From assembly GCA_963848525.1 (NCBI GenBank), contig CAWKDZ010000003.1, positions 496,001-560,000 on the forward strand: a stretch of DNA of 64,000 bases, read 5' to 3'. Shown piece after piece: positions 58,481 to 64,000 of this stretch. Both the position numbers and the translations under genes were made by a program. Every line of letters starts with the position of its first letter. Within the stretch, counting starts at the first letter, position 1. Source of the DNA: JACCTU01 sp963848525. GTDB taxonomy: Bacteria > Actinomycetota > Thermoleophilia > Gaiellales > Gaiellaceae. The notes under the pieces were generated by a model. The model was given only the letters and a program-made list of their open reading frames with translations. It was not told the DNA's origin and did not search any database.

Positions 58481-58973
58481 GGTTCTGCCGGAGTACCACT
58501 TCGACGAGCGGCACGAGCGGCGCGTCGACGCGCCGCCGGAGCGTGTGTTCGCGGCCGTCCGGGAGCTGACCGTGGGCGACTCGCGCGTCGTGCGAGCGCT
58601 CGTGCGGCTGCGGGGCCTGCACGCGGACGCGTCGCGCCCGGTCTTCGACGAGATGCGCCGCGCCGGGTTCGAGGTCGTCGCCGAGGAGCCCGGACGCGAG
58701 GTGGTCATAGCCGCGGTCGGTCGGCCCTGGCAGCTGCGCCGCGGCCAGCGGCCGGCGGTCGCCGACTTCCGCGCCTTCGCGGAGCCGGGCTACGCGAAGA
58801 TGGCGATGAACTTCAGGCTCGACGACGGCGTGCTCTCGACCGAGACGCGCGTCTTCCTCACCGACGAGCACGCGCGCCGGGCGTTCCGGCGCTACTGGCT
58901 CGTGATCCGTCCGTTCAGCGGCTTGATCCGCCGACTCTGGCTCCGCGGGATCGCGCGCCGGGCCAGCGCCTAG
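58464..58973 (+). CDS. SRPBCC/DUF2867-like small protein
   Basis: 169 aa from TTG 58464, overlapping pspAB by 17 nt. HFDERHERRVDAPPERVFAAVRELTVGDSRVVRAL and YAKMAMNFRLDDGVLSTETRVFLTDEHARRAFRRYWLVIRPFSGLIRRLWL fit a helix-grip ligand-binding fold. It may bind a lipid or hydrophobic ligand. It ends convergently against pspA with a 4-nt overlap. Confidence 0.65.
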   Translation: MTLLSEVLPEYHFDERHERRVDAPPERVFAAVRELTVGDSRVVRALVRLRGLHADASRPVFDEMRRAGFEVVAEEPGREVVIAAVGRPWQLRRGQRPAVADFRAFAEPGYAKMAMNFRLDDGVLSTETRVFLTDEHARRAFRRYWLVIRPFSGLIRRLWLRGIARRASA

Positions 58974-59701
58974 TCCTCGAGCTCCTTCTGCTTCTCGCCC
59001 GAGCCGACCTGGGCCTTGAGCGCCTCGAGCTCGCGGTCGACCTGGTTCGTCGACTGGATCTGCTCGAGCTCGCGGTCGAGGGCCGTCTTGTCGCCCGCGG
59101 TGATCTCGTCGAGCGTGCCGGACTCGATCAGCTCCTCGATCGCTCCCGCTCGCGCCTGCATCGTCTCGGTCTTGTCCTTCGCGCGCTGGATCGCGAGCCC
59201 GGTGTCGGCCATCTGGTCGCCGATCCCCGTCGCGGCCTCGCTGATCCGCACCTGCGCCTCGGCCGCCGAGTACTGCGCCTTGATCACTTCCTTCTCGGAG
59301 CGGAACGCCTCGACCTTGGCGGTCAGCTGCTTCTCGGAGGAGACGAGCTTCTCCTGCTGCTGCTCGAGCTGCTCGACCTGGAGGTCGAGGTCCTGGAGCT
59401 GGCGCTGGACGAGCGCCTTCCGCTCGAGCGCCTGGCGGGCGAGGTCCTCGCGCCCCGCGGTGATCGCTTCGCGCGCCTGCGTCTCGAGCTTGACGACGTT
59501 CTGCTCGAGCTGGGCGGTCTGCATCTTCAGCCGCTTCTTCGACGTCGTCACGTCGACGACGCCGCGCTTGACGTCCTGCAGCAGGCGGAGCTGCTGCTCG
59601 TACGAGTAGTCCAGGGTCTCCGTGGGGTTCTCGGCGCGGTCGAGAAGTCGGGAGAGCTTCGCCTTGATCACCGTCGCGGCGCGTGAGAACAGGCCGGCCA
59701 T
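58970..59701 (-). CDS. pspA: PspA/IM30 (Vipp1) family envelope-stress protein
   Basis: 243 aa. An amphipathic N-terminal helix (MAGLFSRAATVIKAKLSRLLDRAENPTETLDYSYEQQ) and a long coiled coil (residues 35-180) are characteristic. ESCRT-III-like PspA assembles on damaged membrane and keeps it tight. The pspA-htpX-pspAB grouping agrees with an actinobacterial phage-shock-like response. Its own regulator is not evident in the window. Confidence 0.92.
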   Translation of the reverse strand: MAGLFSRAATVIKAKLSRLLDRAENPTETLDYSYEQQLRLLQDVKRGVVDVTTSKKRLKMQTAQLEQNVVKLETQAREAITAGREDLARQALERKALVQRQLQDLDLQVEQLEQQQEKLVSSEKQLTAKVEAFRSEKEVIKAQYSAAEAQVRISEAATGIGDQMADTGLAIQRAKDKTETMQARAGAIEELIESGTLDEITAGDKTALDRELEQIQSTNQVDRELEALKAQVGSGEKQKELED

Positions 59702-59726
59702 CGATCCTCCGTTTCGTTTGCCGCGT

Positions 59727-59732
59727 TAGCCT
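59727..59732 (+). promoter_or_regulatory. -10 element of a leaderless promoter (MBL-fold gene)
   Basis: TAGCCT ends 6 nt before GTG 59739; no ribosome site. Confidence 0.5.
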
Positions 59733-59738
59733 ACCCGC

Positions 59739-60383
59739 GTGCCCGTCGAGCGAAGCATGCACCCGGAGTGGCTCTCGAACGCCTACCTCGCGTGGGACGA
59801 GCAGACGCGGGAGGCGTACTTCGTCGACAGCGGCGCACCGCTCGAGCCGCTGCTCGAAGTCGTCGAGCGGGAGGGTCTCGAGGTGAAGGCGCTGCTGACG
59901 ACCCACACGCACCACGACCACGTCTCGGGCGACGAGGAGCTCGAGCGGCGCTTCGGCGTCCAGGGGACGCAGCAGGCCGAGTGGGCGCGAGGCATCCCGA
60001 CGCCGGGGCACGCCGACGACCACGTGACGTTCGTCGTCGACGACCTCTGCTTCTCGGGCGACCTGCTCTTCAAGGACGCGGTCGGCGGCGGCGACGCCGC
60101 GCAGGTGCGCGAGTCGGTGTTCAAGCTGCTCGAGCTCTCCGACGAGATGCGCGTGCTGCCCGGGCACACCGAGGAGACGACGATCGGGCGCGAGCGCGAG
60201 GAGAACCCGTTCCTCCGCTACTGGCTCGGCAGCGCCCCCTCGATCGACGAGCCCGTCCGGGTCGAGGGTGACGCCGCGACGCTCGTCGTCTGGTCGCCGG
60301 ACTACGACGGCAAGGGCAAGGCGCTCGTCCGCTTCGCCGACGGCGGCGAGCGGATCGTCGGCGGCTCGCGCGTCGAGCGCTAA
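59739..60383 (+). CDS. Metallo-beta-lactamase-fold hydrolase (glyoxalase II-like)
   Basis: 214 aa. LTTHTHHDHVSGDEELERRFG carries the HxHxDH zinc motif, GHADDHVTFVV the next His, FSGDLLFKDAVGGGD the bridging Asp, and VLPGHTEETTIGRE the last His. This is the minimal glyoxalase II/persulfide-dioxygenase-like set. The substrate is undetermined. Confidence 0.88.
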   Translation: MPVERSMHPEWLSNAYLAWDEQTREAYFVDSGAPLEPLLEVVEREGLEVKALLTTHTHHDHVSGDEELERRFGVQGTQQAEWARGIPTPGHADDHVTFVVDDLCFSGDLLFKDAVGGGDAAQVRESVFKLLELSDEMRVLPGHTEETTIGREREENPFLRYWLGSAPSIDEPVRVEGDAATLVVWSPDYDGKGKALVRFADGGERIVGGSRVER

Positions 60384-60411
60384 CGCACTCCGCCTCCGGG
60401 CGTCTGAGTGG

Positions 60412-61227
60412 ATGGTGGCGTCGCCGCGGATGACCGGGACGTGCGAGGACGGGCGCAGTTTCACCCGCGCCGTCGTCGGTCCGTTCGAGGTGACGCGAAT
60501 CTCGTTCCCGCCCTCGTACCGCCACGGCACGATCGACCCCGAGCGCGGCTACGTGGTGGTGCTCCTCGATGGCGCCGTCTGCAAGACGTTCGTCGGTGAC
60601 GCGTTCACGCTCTCGCGCGACAGCTTCGCGACGCTGCCTGCGGGCTCTGCGCACTCGAGCGAGTTCGCCACGCCCGGCACTCAGGTCCTCGCCGTCAGAT
60701 CCGCCGAGCTCGACTCGCCTGCGCCCTTCGGCTCGTTGCTCGAGCGTCGGCGCCACCTGCGCGCGTCAGCGTCGACGGGCCTCGCGTGGCGGATGGCCGG
60801 CGAGCTGCAGGCGCGCGACGCCGGGTGGGCGCTCGCGCTCGAAGGGCTCGCGCTGGAGCTGCTCGCGCTCTCGACGCGGGCGGGCGATGAGCGGCTTGGA
60901 GGCGGGACGGCCTGGCTCCGCATCGTCCGCGACCTCATGCACGAGCGCGTGCCGGAGCTGCCGTCGCTGACCGCGCTGGCAGAGACGGTCGGCCGGCACC
61001 CTACGCACGTCGCCCGCGCGTTCCGTCGCGAGTACGGCGTGACCGTCGCCGAGTACGCACGAACGCTCCGGCTCGACTGGGCGGCCGCGCAGCTCCAGCT
61101 CGACGGCGCGCCGCTGGCCCGCATCGCCGCGGACGCAGGCTTCGCCGACCAGAGCCACTTCACGCGGGCGTTCCGGCGCCACACGGGGGTGACGCCGGGA
61201 CGCTACCGCGCGCTGGCGCAGCGCTAG
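60412..61227 (+). CDS. AraC-family transcriptional regulator
   Basis: About 271 aa (ATG 60412; ATG 60430 possible). An N-terminal cupin-like sensor (residues 1-110, YVVVLLDGAVCKTFVGDAFTLSRDSFATLPAGSAHSSEF) and a C-terminal double HTH (LPSLTALAETVGRHPTHVARAFRREYGVTVAEYARTLRLDWAAAQLQLDGAPLARIAADAGFADQSHFTRAFRRHTGVTPGRYR) are present. The ligand and targets are unknown. Confidence 0.9.
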   Translation: MVASPRMTGTCEDGRSFTRAVVGPFEVTRISFPPSYRHGTIDPERGYVVVLLDGAVCKTFVGDAFTLSRDSFATLPAGSAHSSEFATPGTQVLAVRSAELDSPAPFGSLLERRRHLRASASTGLAWRMAGELQARDAGWALALEGLALELLALSTRAGDERLGGGTAWLRIVRDLMHERVPELPSLTALAETVGRHPTHVARAFRREYGVTVAEYARTLRLDWAAAQLQLDGAPLARIAADAGFADQSHFTRAFRRHTGVTPGRYRALAQR

Positions 61228-61739
61228 CTGCTCTTGACCTTCAGGTCGCCAGCGTCCAGGAAGAACGGGAAGCGGACGACGGGGTGGTCGTCGCAGTACT
61301 GCTGCGCCTCCCCCGCGGCGCCCGCACCGACCGTCGAGGACATGTCCGGCGGGTCGTAAGGGCTGGCATTGCCGTTGTCCTGGGCCTGGAACCACATGTC
61401 GAGGCCGACGAGGCTCGCGCGCGAGCTCTCCTCGATGATGCCCCCGACCCAGACCTGGTTCCCGCTGAAGTGGGCACAGGTGAGCGAGCCGCTCACGGTC
61501 AGCTCGACGCCGTCGCGCACCTGCCGGTAGTCGAACTGGCCGGTCACGCTGCCGTCGGCACGGAGCTTGACCTTCCAGGTGAACGGGCGGACGTCGAAGA
61601 CGCTCCCCGCCGCGGTGCCGCTGAACCCGTACTTGCCGCTCGCGAGCGCGACCAGGTCGCCGCCCCCGTCGGTTGCAGTTGCCGACGCGGCGATCGCAAG
61701 TGACACGATGCTCGCGAGCAGGACCGTCAGACGCTTCAT
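61224..61739 (-). CDS. Secreted beta-rich protein of unknown function
   Basis: 171 aa from ATG 61739 with the signal peptide MKRLTVLLASIVSLAIAASATA. The mature part is strand-rich, with GKYGFSGTAAGSVFDVRPFTWKVKLRADGSVTGQFDYRQVRDGVELTVSGSLTCAHFSGNQVWVGGIIEESS. It resembles small secreted barrel proteins found widely in Thermoleophilia genomes, as far as I recall. No motif for catalysis. Confidence 0.65.
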   Translation of the reverse strand: MKRLTVLLASIVSLAIAASATATDGGGDLVALASGKYGFSGTAAGSVFDVRPFTWKVKLRADGSVTGQFDYRQVRDGVELTVSGSLTCAHFSGNQVWVGGIIEESSRASLVGLDMWFQAQDNGNASPYDPPDMSSTVGAGAAGEAQQYCDDHPVVRFPFFLDAGDLKVKSS

Positions 61740-61934
61740 CGTCAGCCTCCAGAGTGGTTGCGGCGACGCTAGGCCGGAGCGCGGGCGCGCGTCTTGAACG
61801 AACCGCACCGTTGGTACGCCGTTAGCGGACGAAGCCGTTGTCAGAGTTCTGTTAAGAACGCGGCCCAGGGGGACTTACATGCGCGCACGGGGGCATGTGG
61901 CCGTGGTGACGGGCCGCCCCGTCGCCGCCGTCCC

Positions 61935-62423
61935 ATGGAGGTCAGAGTCGAACAGGACCGGACGTCTGAGGCTGCCCGTCGCAGCGGCGCGGTCAGAGGA
62001 CGCTTGCGCGACGCCTGGGTGGCGCTCATGTCCGCCCTTGTCGTCTCGCTGCTCGTCGCGTACGTCTTCGCCGCGCCGACGGCCGAGCTGACGGCGTCGG
62101 TTGGCCCGCCCGTGCCGCGGCCCGGCCCGACCGCGGTCGTTCAGGGTCGGGTGCTCGAAGCGGACGGAGGCGGTCTCGAGGGCGCGCGGATCGAGGTGCG
62201 CGGTGCCGGGAAGGAGGCGGCCGACGTGAGCGCCGATGACGGACGCTTCCGCGTCGAGCTCCGGGGACGCTGCACGTCGTACCTCATCTCGCTTCAGGCG
62301 GACGCGGCCGGGTCGCCGGTCGAGACCGAGTCCCAGCGGCGGATCTGCCCGGGGGACGCAGTGCCGGTGGTCGCTCAGGTCGTCACGCACGGACACTTCA
62401 TCTGGGTGCCGGGGCCGCGCTGA
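61935..62423 (+). CDS. Membrane-anchored carboxypeptidase-regulatory-like domain protein
   Basis: 162 aa from ATG 61935. One membrane helix (about residues 29-48, AWVALMSALVVSLLVAYVFAA) is followed by a Pro linker and a transthyretin-like CarboxypepD_reg domain (VVQGRVLEADGGGLEGARIEVRGAGKEAADVSADDGRFRVEL). Its TGA shares one base with the ATG of the GT2 synthase, so it is the first gene of that operon and may act with the synthase in polymer export. Confidence 0.7.
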   Translation: MEVRVEQDRTSEAARRSGAVRGRLRDAWVALMSALVVSLLVAYVFAAPTAELTASVGPPVPRPGPTAVVQGRVLEADGGGLEGARIEVRGAGKEAADVSADDGRFRVELRGRCTSYLISLQADAAGSPVETESQRRICPGDAVPVVAQVVTHGHFIWVPGPR

Positions 62424-63712
62424 TGCAGGTCGACGTCACCTGGCTCGGGTACTTCATGGCCCTCGTCTCGCTCTACTACGTCGCGCTCTTCGTGCTCTCG
62501 CTGCGCGTGTTCTCGCGGCGCGACCCGAACTCGTCGCTGCGGCCGCCGATGGTGCTCGTCGTCCCGGCGCACGACGAGGAGCTCGTGCTCGAGCACACGC
62601 TCGAGAGCCTGCTCCAGCTCGACTACGAGCGCTACGTCGTGATCGTCGTCGACGACGGATCGACCGACCGCACCGCCGAGATCGCGAAGTCGTTCGAGCC
62701 CTCGGGCCGCGTGCTCGTCGTGTCGCGCCCGCCGGAGCTCGCGGGACGGGGCAAGGGCGCAGTGCTGAACGAGGGCTACCGCGTGCTCGACGAGCTGCTC
62801 GAGGAGCGGCATCCGCTCGTCGCGGGCTTCGATCCCGAGGAGGTCGTCTTCGGGGTCGTCGACGCAGACGGCGAGCTCGAGCCGAAGGCGCTGCGCAAGG
62901 TCGCCCGCCTGTTCGCCGACCCGCGCGTCGGCGGCGTCCAGATGGGCGTGATCATCGGCAACGCGCCCGAGGGGCTGCTGCCGCGCTGCCAGGATCTCGA
63001 GTTCGTCGGGTTCAGCCACCTCGCGCAGGCCGCCCGCGATCGCATCGGCTCCGTCGGCCTGGGAGGAAACGGCCAGTTCACGCGGCTGGTCGCTCTCCGG
63101 TCGCTCGGCCGGCTTCCGTGGACCGACTGCCTGACCGAGGACCTCGACCTCGGGCTCCACCTGACGCGGCTCGGCTGGCAGATCAGGTTCTGCCAGGCGA
63201 CCTCGGTGACGCAGCAGGGCGTCCACACCGTCCGCGCGTGGTTGCGGCAGAGGACGCGCTGGGCTCAGGGCCACTACCAGTGCTGGGACCATGTGCCGAG
63301 ATTGTTGAGCGCGGCGAACGTGCCGCTCCTGACGCGGCTCGACCTGACGCTGTACCTGCTCTTCGTCGCGTTCGTGATGTTCGTCGCGGCCAACCTCGCG
63401 ATCGCGTTTCTCGGCGCGCTCGGTCTGATCACGATCCAGAACGACTTCCTCGGCTTCATCCCGGCGGGCCCTCCCCGGAACCTCGTGATGGCGGTGATCG
63501 GCCTCTGCCCTGTCGTGATGCTGCTCGCGCGCTACCAGCAGCACAGCCCGCATCCGCTCCGCTGGTGGGAGCTGCCGGCGTACGGCGCTGCGTTCGCGCT
63601 CTACGTCTATCTCTGGACGTTCGCTTCCCTGGTCGCGTGGTTCAGGCTCACGGGCGGGCGCGTCGGCTGGGCGAAGACGAGGCGTCTCGCCAAGGGCGCG
63701 CGCGCGGCATGA
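62423..63712 (+). CDS. Processive family 2 glycosyltransferase, membrane-embedded
   Basis: 429 aa. A membrane helix at residues 8-28, the GT-A domain with VVPAHDEELVLEHTLESLL and VVDDGSTDRT, the DxD motif in VVDADGELEPKAL, the acceptor TED in LTEDLDLGLHL and the Q/RxxRW motif in LRQRTRWAQGHYQCW define a processive synthase similar to BcsA, PgaC or NodC. Several C-terminal helices form the translocation channel. It makes and extrudes a beta-linked polysaccharide. The overlap with wecB suggests an N-acetylated sugar polymer. Confidence 0.9.
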   Translation: MQVDVTWLGYFMALVSLYYVALFVLSLRVFSRRDPNSSLRPPMVLVVPAHDEELVLEHTLESLLQLDYERYVVIVVDDGSTDRTAEIAKSFEPSGRVLVVSRPPELAGRGKGAVLNEGYRVLDELLEERHPLVAGFDPEEVVFGVVDADGELEPKALRKVARLFADPRVGGVQMGVIIGNAPEGLLPRCQDLEFVGFSHLAQAARDRIGSVGLGGNGQFTRLVALRSLGRLPWTDCLTEDLDLGLHLTRLGWQIRFCQATSVTQQGVHTVRAWLRQRTRWAQGHYQCWDHVPRLLSAANVPLLTRLDLTLYLLFVAFVMFVAANLAIAFLGALGLITIQNDFLGFIPAGPPRNLVMAVIGLCPVVMLLARYQQHSPHPLRWWELPAYGAAFALYVYLWTFASLVAWFRLTGGRVGWAKTRRLAKGARAA

Positions 63713-64000
63713 AGGTTGCAGCGGTCATGGGCACCCGGCCCGAGGTGATCAAGCTCGCTCCCGTCGTCACCGAGCTGCAAAGGCACACGGCCACGGAGGT
63801 CGTGCTCGTCGCGACCGGCCAGCACCGCGAGATGCTCGATCAGATGCTCGAGCTGTTCGGCCTCGTGCCGGACGTCGACCTCGACGTGATGCGCGTCGAG
63901 CAGCGCCTCTCCGAGCTCACGTCCGAGCTGATGCGCGGCCTAGGGGCGACGCTCGCGTCGGTCGAGCCGGACTGGGTGCTCGTGCAGGGCGACACGACGT
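63709..64000 (+). CDS. wecB: UDP-N-acetylglucosamine 2-epimerase, N-terminal part (runs off the window edge)
   Basis: 97 residues visible from ATG 63709 (MKVAAVMGTRPEVIKLAPVVTEL, ATGQHREMLDQMLELFGLVPDVDLDVMR...VLVQGDTT), the start of the WecB family. It interconverts UDP-GlcNAc and UDP-ManNAc for surface polysaccharides. ATGA overlap with the synthase gene; the rest is outside the window. Confidence 0.93.
   Translation, partial: MKVAAVMGTRPEVIKLAPVVTELQRHTATEVVLVATGQHREMLDQMLELFGLVPDVDLDVMRVEQRLSELTSELMRGLGATLASVEPDWVLVQGDTT

Noticed and set aside
1..64000. Prophage, insertion sequence or defence island
   Set aside because: No transposase, integrase, phage structural or restriction/toxin genes were recognised on either strand.

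Overview
The window is 64 kb of high-GC, gene-dense chromosome from an actinobacterium, most likely of the class Thermoleophilia (Gaiellales/Solirubrobacterales type). The evidence is the strong G/C third-position bias, short intergenic gaps, frequent GTG/TTG starts, many genes whose start codon lies 6-8 nt after a TANNNT box (leaderless transcripts), tandem RTX and Ig-like secreted proteins, and the SRP RNA-dnaX-ybaB-recR and htpX-pspAB-pspA neighbourhoods. The assignment is inference from gene style; no rRNA is present to confirm it.

Layout. 0-13 kb is a cell-surface/exopolysaccharide region: acyl carrier protein, AsnB-type amidotransferase, AMP-dependent acyl ligase, methyltransferase, three secreted proteins sharing one beta-helix domain behind different N-terminal modules, an Alg14/Alg13-like glycosyltransferase pair, an atypical response regulator, a structured non-coding stretch and a polyprenyl-phosphate sugar transferase. 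13.5-15.6 kb looks decayed, with a cupin gene, a VOC gene, a SnoaL-like remnant and a short dispersed repeat. 15.6-20 kb holds recR, a secreted-protein gene, ybaB, dnaX and the SRP RNA. 20-29 kb carries a tRNA-Val, an S9 peptidase, a hydrolase-cyclase fusion, NlpC/P60, an RTX protein, a lytic transglycosylase and CBS proteins. 29-34 kb has an M29 aminopeptidase, a phosphoesterase, an ECF sigma/DUF4349 pair and a 166-bp foldback element. 35-38 kb is a polar amino-acid ABC transporter with a stand-alone GroES-like gene. 38-42 kb has a split LigD-like NHEJ polymerase and ligase, an autoregulated XRE gene, and a polyamine operon (short leader ORF, speD, bpsA). 43-50 kb is mixed metabolism. 50-51 kb is serS beside tRNA-Ser. 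51-57 kb contains membrane proteins, including two paralogues of unknown function. 57-60 kb is a phage-shock-like envelope-stress module. 60-64 kb ends in a second polysaccharide cluster (GT2 synthase, WecB).

Four genes (acyl ligase, dnaX, phosphoesterase, fabF) are each broken by exactly one surplus base in otherwise intact, conserved sequence. The common sign of the error suggests sequencing or assembly faults rather than four real pseudogenes, but this cannot be settled here.

The least ordinary things seen are: the foldback element at 33251-33416, which has TA at both ends and a multibranched fold; the shared beta-helix family with swapped N-terminal modules and a run of 40 prolines; a SpeD with Gln and Tyr at two normally conserved active-site positions, behind a 12-codon leader ORF and next to BpsA; an in-frame palindromic repeat inside dnaX; and a full set of four tRNA-Ser isoacceptors in one window with serS.
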